NCBI GenBank assembly: GCA_905480235.1
Contig: CAJQPP010000023.1
Location: forward strand, 1 to 33,535
Source of the DNA: an uncultured Pirellulaceae bacterium
GTDB taxonomy: Bacteria > Planctomycetota > Planctomycetia > Pirellulales > Pirellulaceae
Direction of reading: 5' to 3'
Length of the DNA stretch: 33,535 nucleotides
Part shown: positions 1 through 8,907 of the stretch, in pieces
Layout of the letters: the number at the start of each line of letters is the position of its first letter
Numbering within the stretch: the stretch's first letter is position 1
Notes under the pieces: model-generated
The model's database searches: none
Told to the model about the DNA's origin: nothing
Seen by the model: only the letters and a program-made list of their open reading frames with translations
Made by a program: the position numbers and the translations under genes

Positions 1-346
1 AGCCGAGGGCGTTCAATTTAGCATTCTGCAATTGAGCTAGTTGTTCGCCCTGTGTGAAAGAATCCGGGAACGGTTGGCCACTGATTCGGTCCAGTTCCGG
101 CTTCGGATCAAAAGACTCCAGATGCGATGGGCCGCCGGCCATGCACAGGTGCACGATCCGTTTTGCTTTGGGTGCAAAGTGTGGCAAGCCCGGTAACGCC
201 TGCCAAGGATGATCGTTAACCGGTCGCACCCGAGCATGTGCGGGCGTGTCGATCAATGAGGCGAGCGCAAATGCGCCGATGCCAGCAAAAGACTGGGAGA
301 TAAAGGCGCGTCTGGCTCGGTCGAGAGATTGCGGATCCGTTTTCAT
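1..346 (-). CDS. DUF1501 domain protein, N-terminal part (cut by left edge)
   Basis: The reading frame stays open from the ATG at 346 to the window edge, giving about 115 residues. The N-terminus starts MKTDPQSLDRARRAFISQS and continues into a hydrophobic stretch (GIGAFALASL), which looks like a Tat-type or planctomycete export signal. The segment KRIVHLCMAGGPSHLESFDP is the hallmark start of DUF1501 proteins (sulfatase/alkaline-phosphatase-like fold, exported). The start lies 20 nt after the stop of the PSCyt1/DUF1549/DUF1553 gene, the usual gene order for this pair in planctomycetes, so the two are very likely co-transcribed. The biochemical role of the family is not established; a link to degradation of complex polysaccharides is only inferred from genome context. 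The C-terminus is outside the window. Confidence 0.9.
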   Translation of the reverse strand, partial: MKTDPQSLDRARRAFISQSFAGIGAFALASLIDTPAHARVRPVNDHPWQALPGLPHFAPKAKRIVHLCMAGGPSHLESFDPKPELDRISGQPFPDSFTQGEQLAQLQNAKLNALG

Positions 347-366
347 GGCTTTCCCTATCGCGGTTC

Positions 367-3300
367 TCAATAGCGTGTAATCGTCTCGTGTAAATTCAAA
401 ATCACCCGACATACCTGCGTAAAAGCAGCCATTTGTTCGGGCGAGACTGGACTTGGCAGTGGGGACACCCCTGCCAACGCGGCCGCTGCGTCGGCCGGGT
501 TATTTTTAAAGTAGTCCTTTTGCGTTTCAAAAAATTTGTGTAGCGCGCGGCACTCGTCAGGGCTGGGGTTTCTGGCTAATGCCATTTGAAAGGCCAAATG
601 CAAGCGTTCGTCCAAGTCGCCCTGCGGCAGTTGTTGGATTAGACGCATGGCAAACGCTTGAGCGGCTTCCACAAACACGGGGTCATTTAATAGCGTCAGC
701 GCTTGTTGAGGGCTGTTGCTGGTAATTCGGTCGGCCGCACATTCGTCTCTCGAGGGCGCGTCGAAATTGGCCAACATGGGGTGAAGAAAAGTTCTTTGCC
801 AGTGCATGTAAACGCCGCGTCGATACTGGCGTCCGTCGATATTGGGCTGATAACGACGATTGGGGAATTGCAAGTTGGCATAATATCCTTCCGGTTGATA
901 CGGAAAAATACTGGGACCACCGACCCACCCGGTTTGCAATAATCCGGCGATCGCCAAGGCGTTGTCACGAATGATCTCCGCCTCCAAACGCCGCGCCGAT
1001 TGTTGTGCTAACAGTCGATTGTAGGGATCCCCTTGTTTGAGCTCTGAGCGTACGGACGCCTGTTGACGGTAGGTGTGACTGGTGACAATCAATCGTGTGA
1101 TGTTTTTGCGATCCCAATCGGAAGAAAACTCGCTGGCTAACCAATCAAGCAATTGCGGGTGACTAGGCCATTCTCCTTGATTTCCCAAATCATCCAGCAC
1201 ATTGGAAAGGCCCTTGCCAAAAAAGTGCTTCCATAGACGATTGATATAATGACGTGCCGTGAGTGGGTTTTCTGGTGACGTTAACCAATTGGCAAGATCC
1301 AACCTGCTTAATCGACTGGGCGGTTGTTCTTCGTAGCCAGCCAAAAAGTGGGGTGTGTTTGGCACGACGGTTTGGCCTGTTTCATCTTGCCAGTTGCCTC
1401 GTGGCAGGACACGAGAAGTTCGTGTTTTTACGGTCGGCACAGGTTGGCTAACCATCGTAAAGGCGAAACCTGATCGGCATTCGGCAACTGCTCGACGGTG
1501 TCTGGTAACATCGCTGGCGAGTTTGTCGTGAGCGGTTTTGTGGAGATACCATGCCGCCTTGAAATCATCTCGCTGGGCATCTGAAAGTTTCGCCAGGCTA
1601 TTTCCCAGCGAGCCAGTGGCGGGTAGTTCACTTAAACGGGTAGATAACGATTCCGAAAACACTGGGGCCTTCACATCCATCCGGGAGGTGGGTGAGATGG
1701 AAAAACGGACGCGACCTACGTCTTCACTGAGTAGTTCAATCTTGAGTCGGTCTTCCGGGTTTAAGAGGATCGCTTCGTTCAGATGATAAACGGCGGTGTG
1801 AGGTAGGTCGGTTTCGTTTTTAGGTAATTGCCAACGTGCGGGCCCCGATTCCCAGCGGCCTGAAATAAATGGCGAGGGCTGCCCATTGGAATATCGATTG
1901 GTGCGAAAACGGTCCGCTTGTACTGAACTTACTTTCTGTGGATCTAATAATTCCAATCGGGGAAACTGTTTGGGGATTTTAGCCTGCACTTGAGGAGCAG
2001 GTAGATTTGGATGTTCGCGATAAACAGGCTGGCGATTCTCATCCAAAAGGACCAATCGAAATCCATTCAAACGATCCGCAGCGCTGTCGGTTCGATTCCA
2101 AATGATGATGTCTTGAATCGCAGTCGGTTCACCCAAGTCCAGTTCCCACCATGGTTGATTTTCGTTTTTTGTGTGCGTGGTCGAATCATCCGCGTATTTG
2201 CCCGAAGTGTTCCCGTCGATGGCTCTCTGGGGGGCACCTGCGGAGGCCATGGACGATTGGCTTGCCTTGCCCTGCGTGGCGATGTTTTTAGGAACCGCCC
2301 CAGTCTCGGTAGGGGCGTGGATTTGAACTTCTGCCAGAGAAAGGATGCCGCGCTTGGGTAACTCGATACGCACATACCTTGGAACAACGGAAATCATCGT
2401 TTCCGATGCGTTCGCTTTTTGCTCAACCTTCGGTTGGTGGGTGATCGATAAATCCGCAGAGAAATGGCCATCAGGGCCTCTGCCAATCTTCCCCCCGTGC
2501 ATATCCGTCGGTAGTACTTCCATTCTCAGGGAACGAACGATTAAGGGTTCCGCAGTCTTGAGCATGAAATGCGTCTGTTGTCCTGGCTGGGGAGGATCGG
2601 GGAAAACGATTTCTGCAGCCTTCGTAACCTCGGCTCTCTCAGGCAGGCGTGTTTCGATCTCGGTGGGTTGCAGTACGGTCCACTGGTCAGCATGCGATTG
2701 GTAATACTGGTGTGTTGCCTGCAACCAAGATTGAAATTCAGCGCTTGATAACTCGGAGGGACTGACCTGTTGCCGCGCTGCGTCGTCAACTTGTTGCTCA
2801 AGAAAATCCATTTGAGATCGCAAGGATGTGCTGGCGACCCGCATTTCCGGGGGAAAGGGGTGGTCATTGCTGAAACCACTCAAGTCAGGATTGGGCGTGT
2901 AACCGTAATTGTTGTAAACACCCCACTGTCGAACATCGTCGAAAAATGCGCCGAGCGAATAAAAATCCTGAATGGTGAAAGGGTCATATTTATGATTGTG
3001 GCACTCACAGCAACCTGTCGTCGCACCTAACCAAGCCGTTCCGATCATGCGCACACGATCCGCAGTGTACTTTGCCAGATATTCGCCAGGTTGGGCTCCA
3101 CCCTCACGCGTCATCATGTTCAAACGGAGCAAGCCGGTTGCGATTAACTGTTGTTCCGTCGGAGATGATAAAAGATCACCAGCCAATTGGTCCCGGGTAA
3201 ATTCATCGAAAGGTTGATTGGTGTTTAGCGAGTCAATGACAAAGTCACGATAGGGGAATATCCGTTGGGTTTGATCACCGTGGAAACCGACGGTGTCACT

Positions 3301-4059
3301 AAAACGCACGATATCCAGCCACCGCGCGGCCATGCGTTCTCCGTAATGTGCGGAAGCCAATAGCCGGTCAACCTGTTTTTCATAAGCGTCGTCGGAATCG
3401 TCGGCAAGAAAAGCCTCCAACTCACCTGTTGTTGGCGGCAGCCCAATCAGGTCCAGACTCAAACGCCTCAATAAGGTTGCTTTTTCTGCGGTAGCACTTG
3501 GCGATATCCCCGCCCTTGCCAAACGCTTTTGAACAAATGCGTCGATGGGATTGGTAACTCGACCCGTGACACGATTTAATTTAGGCGGCTGTGGTTTTTG
3601 GATCGGTGCATAGGACCAGTGCTGTTCGAATTTCGCACCCTGTGAAATCCACTTTTCAATCAGAGATTTCTCGTAACCGGTTAATTGATGGAGCGATTCC
3701 GCTGGCGGCATTGGGTCATCCGCGTCCATAAGACGCTGATACAATCTGGAGGCCCCGGCATCAGCGGGTTCAATGACCCCGGCCTCGTTGACAGCGGCTT
3801 CCCATGAATCGAGCCTTACCCCGCTGTGGTTGGCATTATCGTCAGGGCCGTGGCAAGCAAAGCAGGCGTTGGAGAGGATGGGGCGGACATGCGCATTAAA
3901 GGAGACAGTCTCCGGTAAATCGTCCTCGACGCCGACGGTTGTCTGGCGAGTTTTCGGGTCGGAGGGAGAGGTAACGGCCGCGTTACTGGTGGCGAGATAG
4001 AGACTCGTTAAGTAGGCGGCCAAAATGACGAATAGGCATGTGCATTTGAGGAATTTCAT
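367..4059 (-). CDS. PSD1/planctomycete cytochrome c protein (PSCyt1-DUF1549-DUF1553)
   Basis: The gene encodes an exported protein of about 1230 aa. I chose the ATG at 4059 because MKFLKCTCLFVILAAYL is a clear signal peptide; an in-frame start at 4122 would bury it. Order of domains: a PSCyt1 c-type haem motif CFACH at residues 66-70, with HVRPILSNAC before and GPDD after; DUF1549 from about 165 to 375, including the second Cys-rich motif CCECHNHKYDP; an F5/8-type C (discoidin-like) segment around 620-735 (QPWWELDLGEPTAIQDIIIW); and DUF1553 (PSD1) towards the C-terminus (NPLTARHYINRLWKHFFG). It is followed after 20 nt by a DUF1501 gene. Planctomycetes carry many paralogues of this pair. The function is unknown; a role in periplasmic redox and sugar-polymer processing is inference. 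Confidence 0.95.
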   Translation of the reverse strand: MKFLKCTCLFVILAAYLTSLYLATSNAAVTSPSDPKTRQTTVGVEDDLPETVSFNAHVRPILSNACFACHGPDDNANHSGVRLDSWEAAVNEAGVIEPADAGASRLYQRLMDADDPMPPAESLHQLTGYEKSLIEKWISQGAKFEQHWSYAPIQKPQPPKLNRVTGRVTNPIDAFVQKRLARAGISPSATAEKATLLRRLSLDLIGLPPTTGELEAFLADDSDDAYEKQVDRLLASAHYGERMAARWLDIVRFSDTVGFHGDQTQRIFPYRDFVIDSLNTNQPFDEFTRDQLAGDLLSSPTEQQLIATGLLRLNMMTREGGAQPGEYLAKYTADRVRMIGTAWLGATTGCCECHNHKYDPFTIQDFYSLGAFFDDVRQWGVYNNYGYTPNPDLSGFSNDHPFPPEMRVASTSLRSQMDFLEQQVDDAARQQVSPSELSSAEFQSWLQATHQYYQSHADQWTVLQPTEIETRLPERAEVTKAAEIVFPDPPQPGQQTHFMLKTAEPLIVRSLRMEVLPTDMHGGKIGRGPDGHFSADLSITHQPKVEQKANASETMISVVPRYVRIELPKRGILSLAEVQIHAPTETGAVPKNIATQGKASQSSMASAGAPQRAIDGNTSGKYADDSTTHTKNENQPWWELDLGEPTAIQDIIIWNRTDSAADRLNGFRLVLLDENRQPVYREHPNLPAPQVQAKIPKQFPRLELLDPQKVSSVQADRFRTNRYSNGQPSPFISGRWESGPARWQLPKNETDLPHTAVYHLNEAILLNPEDRLKIELLSEDVGRVRFSISPTSRMDVKAPVFSESLSTRLSELPATGSLGNSLAKLSDAQRDDFKAAWYLHKTAHDKLASDVTRHRRAVAECRSGFAFTMVSQPVPTVKTRTSRVLPRGNWQDETGQTVVPNTPHFLAGYEEQPPSRLSRLDLANWLTSPENPLTARHYINRLWKHFFGKGLSNVLDDLGNQGEWPSHPQLLDWLASEFSSDWDRKNITRLIVTSHTYRQQASVRSELKQGDPYNRLLAQQSARRLEAEIIRDNALAIAGLLQTGWVGGPSIFPYQPEGYYANLQFPNRRYQPNIDGRQYRRGVYMHWQRTFLHPMLANFDAPSRDECAADRITSNSPQQALTLLNDPVFVEAAQAFAMRLIQQLPQGDLDERLHLAFQMALARNPSPDECRALHKFFETQKDYFKNNPADAAAALAGVSPLPSPVSPEQMAAFTQVCRVILNLHETITRY

Positions 4060-4122
4060 ACGCCTAATATAACTCTGGACCAGTTTGGCAGCATCGGTAA
4101 ACTCCGCAAAATAAAGGGTCAC

Positions 4123-4461
4123 GCTTTTAGCGAATAAGGGTCGACGAGTCCGCTTCTTCCTGAAAACAGTTCTTCAAAAACGAAGATTGGGGGCCCATCT
4201 AGTTTAAGTTTTATGGGAATTGGCTTGAACATGCCAAAAATTGCCCAGCGGCTTGAGCCACAAGCGAGCGTTAAGCTGGGGAATTTGAAAAAGTGAGTGG
4301 GCGATACGTGCTTCCTTGCGGTATATTCTGTGGCCTCTTACGCGTCACGGATTATCTCCCGGACGCGTTCTAGGTGACTAATTGACTGGGCTGGGACTGT
4401 TGGTCGAGAACATGAACAGGTCCTCCGCAAAACATTATGAACAAATCCTTAGTGGGAACCT
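4123..4461. other. Intergenic region with clustered inverted repeats between divergent genes
   Basis: This gap separates two divergent genes. I see no convincing coding frame. It holds small inverted repeats: TTGGC 4220-4224 with GCCAA 4233-4237, and CCCAGC 4244-4249 with GCTGGG 4275-4280, the latter enclosing GCTTG/CAAGC. Promoters of both flanking genes should lie here, but none is clear enough to call. Confidence 0.4.
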
Positions 4462-4989
4462 GTGACGAGTAGTTATCAAACTAAAACTGAGAAGAGGCAG
4501 GGTGACCCGAATGACGGAGCGCCAACCGCAACCGCTGTAGACACGCAGCAAACCAAATCGACGGAGTTGGGAGCTATCCGCAGATTCTTTCTGGGAGTCC
4601 TCGGTTTATTGTTAGTCTTATTGGCTGCTATTGGAGTCGTATTGCCGGGCATTCCGACAACAGGCCCCCTGATTTTGGCATCGATCTGTTTAACCAAGAG
4701 CAGTCCTCGGTTAGAGCGAATGCTGGTACGCAGTCGATTTTTTGCTCCCTTCCACAGATATCTCGACGGTGAGGCAGAGATGCCGTGGCGTGCCAAGGTT
4801 ATTGCGATCGGGATGATGTGGACTGCGATCATGTTGAGTTCACTCTACTTGTGGCGATTCCAGGGCGGCCCCATTTGGCTGGTTAGCCTGATCGTTGCGT
4901 CCGGTTTCGTGGGGACGGTGGTGATTTCCAGATTCCGTCGAATCAATGTCATCAGCGCGGCGGCATCAAGACAATCCGGCGAAGAATGA
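4462..4989 (+). CDS. DUF454 (YbaN family) inner-membrane protein
   Basis: This is a 175-aa protein with a GTG start at 4462. After about 40 hydrophilic residues comes a hydrophobic hairpin whose sequence GVVLPGIPTTGPLILASICL is the DUF454/YbaN signature. Next is the typical FHRYLDG motif and two more membrane segments (VIAIGMMWTAIMLSSLYLW and PIWLVSLIVASGFVGTVVI). The family is a small, widespread inner-membrane group without an assigned function. The extended N-terminus is longer than in most relatives, so a later start is possible, but no better-placed ribosome-binding site is visible. It stands alone on the plus strand, about 200-270 nt before the next gene. Confidence 0.85.
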   Translation: MTSSYQTKTEKRQGDPNDGAPTATAVDTQQTKSTELGAIRRFFLGVLGLLLVLLAAIGVVLPGIPTTGPLILASICLTKSSPRLERMLVRSRFFAPFHRYLDGEAEMPWRAKVIAIGMMWTAIMLSSLYLWRFQGGPIWLVSLIVASGFVGTVVISRFRRINVISAAASRQSGEE

Positions 4990-5262
4990 CATTGCCCCCG
5001 AGTAGGCAACTCCATTCCGTTCGAGCGACCGTCTTGCGCAAGAAATTTTAAGTTTTTTTCCAAAAAACCGGCTCATTCGATTTCGGTAAATCGCAGGAAT
5101 TTTCGTCAGTTTTCTCCATTTCTGCGGAGAAATTCCAGTAAATGTTGCGGGGTAGCGAATAGAACCATAGGCGATCGACGATTTCCATAGATGGTCCTCG
5201 GCAAGTTTCGCTGGTTCGTGACTTCTTCGTTTTTCGGTGTTTCAAAAAAAGAAGCAAAATCC

Positions 5263-6270
5263 ATGCAAGGGCAGAGTCATATTTCCCAACGACTCGATCG
5301 CGCGTTCGCCGCGCCGATGTTTTGTCTGGCGTTAATGACGCTTGGTTTCTTTGCGACTTTGATTTATCTCGATGATTTGGAACATGATGACCTGATTGTC
5401 AAATACTCACTCATTGGAATCGCTATTCTCTACCCGTTTTTTTGGATAGAGACCCTTATCCATTGGCTGGCCGGCAGTCGTTTTCTAAAACAACATGTCT
5501 GGTTTTGTGTTCTGCCGATAACTCGGATTGGTTGCCGGGATCACGTCTCGGGCACGAGTATTTGGTTACCCGGTTTGGGTTGGGGGCGAGTAAACAAAAA
5601 ATTTGAACGAAAACTCGCCCGCAAATTCAGCGTTCCCATGATCGCCGTTGCTTTGATGGTCCTGCCGATCATCATTGTTGAGTTTTTCTATCGGGATTTT
5701 GTGGATAGAAATCTTGCCTGGCGGGTTGTTATGGCGATCGCTGAGGCCTTCATTTGGGCCGCTTTCACATTCGAATTTGTGTTGATGATCAAAGTAGTGC
5801 GGGCAAAAATTGCTTACGCTCGAAAGCACTGGATTGATCTGGCAGTCATTCTGCTGCCTATGTTGGCATTTATGAGAATGATGCGTTTGGGTTCCGTAGG
5901 ACGCATTAATCAACTTTCACGAACGGCCAAGGTTTTCCGTTTGCGCGGATTGGCGATGAGGTTATGGCGCGCTTTTGTGGCGTTAGAGATTATTGAGATG
6001 TTGCTTTATCGAAATCCTGAATTGCGATTGGAAAAACTCCAACAAAAATTCGAAATGAAAATGGAAGAAGTTTCTTACTTAAAAGAGGATATTCAACGTT
6101 TGAGAACCCGAGTTGCTGAACGCCAAGCGGAAGCCGAAGCGGCCCGACTGACCGAAGCAAATACCGGGCGAAAGAACGCAACGGACCCCACCGATCTTCC
6201 GAAGCAAGCGGCCCTTGAGGATGATTCCGAATCGTCCGGTAATCATTCAGACGTCTTTGATTCTGCTTAA
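5263..6270 (+). CDS. Voltage-sensor-like membrane protein with C-terminal coiled coil
   Basis: The protein is about 335 aa from the ATG at 5263; an in-frame ATG at 5191 would add 24 residues and neither start has a strong Shine-Dalgarno. Two N-terminal membrane segments (MFCLALMTLGFFATLIYL; YSLIGIAILYPFFWIETLIH) precede a four-helix part that resembles the voltage-sensor half of ion channels: an acidic second helix (FIWAAFTFEFVLMIKVV), KHWIDLAVILLP like an S3, and an arginine-spaced FMRMMRLG... region like an S4. No pore helix or TVGYG filter follows. Instead, residues after about 245 form a heptad-like charged coiled coil (LEKLQQKFEMKMEEVSYL onward). It may be a channel-related sensor or a plain membrane scaffold. 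The ion-channel relationship is my inference from pattern, not an established family match. Confidence 0.6.
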   Translation: MQGQSHISQRLDRAFAAPMFCLALMTLGFFATLIYLDDLEHDDLIVKYSLIGIAILYPFFWIETLIHWLAGSRFLKQHVWFCVLPITRIGCRDHVSGTSIWLPGLGWGRVNKKFERKLARKFSVPMIAVALMVLPIIIVEFFYRDFVDRNLAWRVVMAIAEAFIWAAFTFEFVLMIKVVRAKIAYARKHWIDLAVILLPMLAFMRMMRLGSVGRINQLSRTAKVFRLRGLAMRLWRAFVALEIIEMLLYRNPELRLEKLQQKFEMKMEEVSYLKEDIQRLRTRVAERQAEAEAARLTEANTGRKNATDPTDLPKQAALEDDSESSGNHSDVFDSA

Positions 6271-6318
6271 TTGTTCGCTAACAGTCCTTGCAGGAATTTT
6301 GACAAAGATTCAAAATGC

Positions 6319-6336
6319 CGTCTTAATTTTAAGGCG
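6319..6336 (+). terminator. Hairpin after the voltage-sensor-like gene
   Basis: CGTCTTAA (6319-6326) pairs with TTAAGGCG (6329-6336), with one G-U pair, 48 nt after the stop codon. No T-run follows, so its role as a terminator is only a guess. Confidence 0.25.
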
Positions 6337-6403
6337 AAGGCTAAAGGATCTTGGGTGGTCTGGCGTTTTCCCTTTTTCTCTTTTCGAGAATTTTGAGGGT
6401 GCG

Positions 6404-7372
6404 GTGATTTTTGGGAAGCTCATTTTGTGTTTGACGATCTTGAGTGCTGGGGAACTCGCCCCGGCACCGACGATTTTGAAAGCGAACTCCGACTACAGCG
6501 ATTTGGTGAAGGTTTCGGATAACCTGTTTTTAGCCGTCTCTGACCGTAAGGCACCCAGTGAAGCGGGGGACCGAGTGATGCTATTGAATCTTACGGGGGC
6601 TGATGGAGTAGCCGTCCAGCCTATCACGGTAGAGAATTGGTGTGACGGGGACAACGAGCCAAATGATTTAGAGGCGTGCTGCCAAATTCCAGGCCGGGAT
6701 AACGAGTTTTTGTTGGCCGAAAGCGGCTTTTATCATGGAATGTACGGACGCATTTTTCACGTAACCCTCGATTTAGAAAAGCCGCTAACTCCGTCGCTCA
6801 CCGTGAACGGCGTTATGCGAATCTACGATCGCGAATTGAATGCTGACCAAGTTAGTTACAGCGGTGACAATGTGGCTGGTATGGTCTGTTTCGAGGCTGC
6901 GGATCAACTAGTTTTGGCGTTTGGGGAACGCGGTGGCGAATCCGCCGATGGGACTAAACTAGGGACTTTGGTTTGGGGTGAACTTGACCTGGATGAACAG
7001 CAATTCACCCGCTGGGGCGAAAGTCCGTTGGTCAATGAATCCGTTCTGCAATCGAGAGATTGTGCGGCACTTCACTTGACCAAAATGGCCGATGGTTCGT
7101 TTGCTTTGTTGTCGGTCGCGACGCAGGATCCTGGGGGCAACGGTCCATTTTATTCGGTTGTTTTTCGAGCCGGCAGGTTTGTACCGGGGAAAATTGAAGG
7201 GCGCTATGAGTTCGAGCGGTGTGCCGCATTGCAGATATTGGCACGGATCGATGGGCATAAAGTTGAAGGATTGGCGTCCCCAGTTTCTAATGCCCCTAAC
7301 TCTGACTACAGCATTTGCACGGACGATGAAAACTTGGGTGGGATTTGGCGTGCAATTCTCATTGACCATTAA
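6404..7372 (+). CDS. Exported propeller-like protein (possible phytase-like esterase family)
   Basis: I place the start at GTG 6404 because GAGG (6395-6398) is spaced correctly before it and the product then begins with a clean signal peptide (MIFGKLILCLTILSAG). The frame is open further upstream, to 6215, but that would overlap the previous gene. The mature protein (about 300 aa) has repeated short strands typical of a beta-propeller, with the conserved-looking motifs NDLEACCQIPG, EFLLAESGFY and, near the end, KVEGLASP and CTDDENLGG. DLE..., KVEGLA and TDDxxx motifs recall the esterase-like activity-of-phytase family, but the match is loose. It probably acts in the periplasm. Four Cys residues might form disulfides. 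Treat the family call as tentative. Confidence 0.6.
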   Translation: MIFGKLILCLTILSAGELAPAPTILKANSDYSDLVKVSDNLFLAVSDRKAPSEAGDRVMLLNLTGADGVAVQPITVENWCDGDNEPNDLEACCQIPGRDNEFLLAESGFYHGMYGRIFHVTLDLEKPLTPSLTVNGVMRIYDRELNADQVSYSGDNVAGMVCFEAADQLVLAFGERGGESADGTKLGTLVWGELDLDEQQFTRWGESPLVNESVLQSRDCAALHLTKMADGSFALLSVATQDPGGNGPFYSVVFRAGRFVPGKIEGRYEFERCAALQILARIDGHKVEGLASPVSNAPNSDYSICTDDENLGGIWRAILIDH

Positions 7373-7464
7373 AGAGTCGACCGCACGTATTTGATTTCCG
7401 AACCTCGCCGCATTGAAAATTCTTCGAGCCGGTAAAACACACTCTGCAATCTCTTTCGATCGCC

Positions 7465-8673
7465 ATGATGCATTCCAAAAAGCAACGCTGGTGGATGTTG
7501 TTATTGCTGGCGTCAGCTGAGTGTTTGGGCATGGGATTGTGGATGACAGCGAGCGCTGTCACTGGGCCTCTTGCTGAACTGTGGCAATTAACCAGTTTTC
7601 AAACGGGTTGGTTGACGACGGTTGTGCAATTGGGTTTCGTATTTGGCACAGCCTGTTTGGCATTTACCAATATCGTGGACCTGATCGACAATCGCAAACT
7701 GTTTGCTTGCTCCGCTGTTTTAGCAGCGTTGGTAAATGCGGGTTTGGTTTTTTGCGACGGTTTTGGCTGGGCCCTGGCATGTCGTTTCTTAACCGGAATG
7801 TTCTTGGCGGGAGTCTATCCGCCTGCCATGAAAATGATTGCCACCTGGTTTCGTGATTTCAGGGGGCTCGCCATCGGCACGATTGTGGGTGCGCTTACGG
7901 TCGGTAAAGCCAGTCCTTATCTATTAAAACAATGGGGTGAGGGAGATTGGCAGATCGTGGTCTTGGGTTCTAGTTTGGCTGCGTTATTGGCAGCTGTCTT
8001 GGTGGGTGTTTTTTATCGCACCGGTCCTTTTCCATTTACCCGTCGCCCATTTGATTGGGCCAGGCTGGGCGAGGTGCTCAAGCATCGGCCGACTCGCTTG
8101 GCGACATTCGGTTATCTGGGACATATGTGGGAGCTCTATGCCATGTGGACTTGGCTGCCCGTTTTTTTAGCGGCAGCGGCGACCCAGATTGAAGGGGTTA
8201 GTCCCCAGATGGTGGACATGGCTTCCTTCGCAGCGATTGCCGTCGGTGGTTTGGGTTGCGTGTTGGGAGGGCTTTGTGCGGATCGCTTGGGCCGTCCTCT
8301 GGTAGTGAATTTTTCCATGTTGGTTAGCGGGGTTTGTTGCCTAACGATTGGGTTTTTTTACGGCGGTGCGTTTTGGGTGATCGTAATTTTGGCGATGATT
8401 TGGGGTTTTTTCGTCGTCGCCGATTCGGCTCAATTTAGCGCGATGGTTACGGAAGTTGCGCCGCAACACGCTGTCGGCACTGCGCTTTCATTGCAAACCT
8501 CGCTCGGGTTTCTATTGACCGCGTTCACGATTCAATGGGTTCCCATCATGCAGGCTGCATTCGGATGGAGGTGGGGCTTCGCGATTTTGTCACTCGGGCC
8601 CGCTTTGGGGATCTACGCCATAGCACGATGGACACGATACGCGAAAGGCGTGTCAACTAAGCCGTCCAGTTAA
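7465..8673 (+). CDS. Major facilitator superfamily transporter
   Basis: This 402-aa protein has about twelve hydrophobic segments and the MFS layout of two six-helix halves. The first half ends with a GxxxGPxxP-like region (GWLTTVVQLGFVFGT; CRFLTGMFLAGVYPPAMKMI), and the central cytoplasmic loop contains RRPFDWARLGEVLKHRPTR. The second half carries a second motif-A-like sequence, GGLCADRLGRPLVV. The substrate cannot be read from the sequence. ATG 7465 is directly followed by another ATG, and the ribosome-binding site is weak. It lies 92 nt after the propeller-like gene on the same strand, so co-transcription is possible. Confidence 0.9.
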   Translation: MMHSKKQRWWMLLLLASAECLGMGLWMTASAVTGPLAELWQLTSFQTGWLTTVVQLGFVFGTACLAFTNIVDLIDNRKLFACSAVLAALVNAGLVFCDGFGWALACRFLTGMFLAGVYPPAMKMIATWFRDFRGLAIGTIVGALTVGKASPYLLKQWGEGDWQIVVLGSSLAALLAAVLVGVFYRTGPFPFTRRPFDWARLGEVLKHRPTRLATFGYLGHMWELYAMWTWLPVFLAAAATQIEGVSPQMVDMASFAAIAVGGLGCVLGGLCADRLGRPLVVNFSMLVSGVCCLTIGFFYGGAFWVIVILAMIWGFFVVADSAQFSAMVTEVAPQHAVGTALSLQTSLGFLLTAFTIQWVPIMQAAFGWRWGFAILSLGPALGIYAIARWTRYAKGVSTKPSS

Positions 8674-8907
8674 GCGGTCCTAATTGGATGCTTGCCGTTG
8701 TGTGTGAAAAATATTTCATTTCCGGCTTATGGATCAATGTTTGCGGGAAAGCCATGAAATTCTAACCAGAACTACTAAGATGTTTTATGGGCGACCTCTG
8801 GGATCGCTCTCAGGATCCTACAACACGACTGGAAGCTGCGCGGGATTCATAATAAAAAGACGGTGCTGATTTGCCGCCGACTCTGTTAATTCGAATTTGG
8901 GGAAGAA
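8674..8907 (+). other. Intergenic region before the PQQ-type propeller gene
   Basis: This 234-nt gap holds no supported gene, repeat or structured RNA. The propeller gene promoter is probably here, but I cannot single out a convincing pair of hexamers. Confidence 0.4.

Noticed and set aside
2011..2704. Plus-strand frames inside the PSD1 gene
   Set aside because: They are antisense shadows of a gene with unambiguous domains.
6215..6403. An upstream extension of the propeller-like gene from ATG 6215
   Set aside because: It would overlap the previous gene by 56 nt and would bury a clear signal peptide. GTG 6404 has a ribosome-binding site and fits better.
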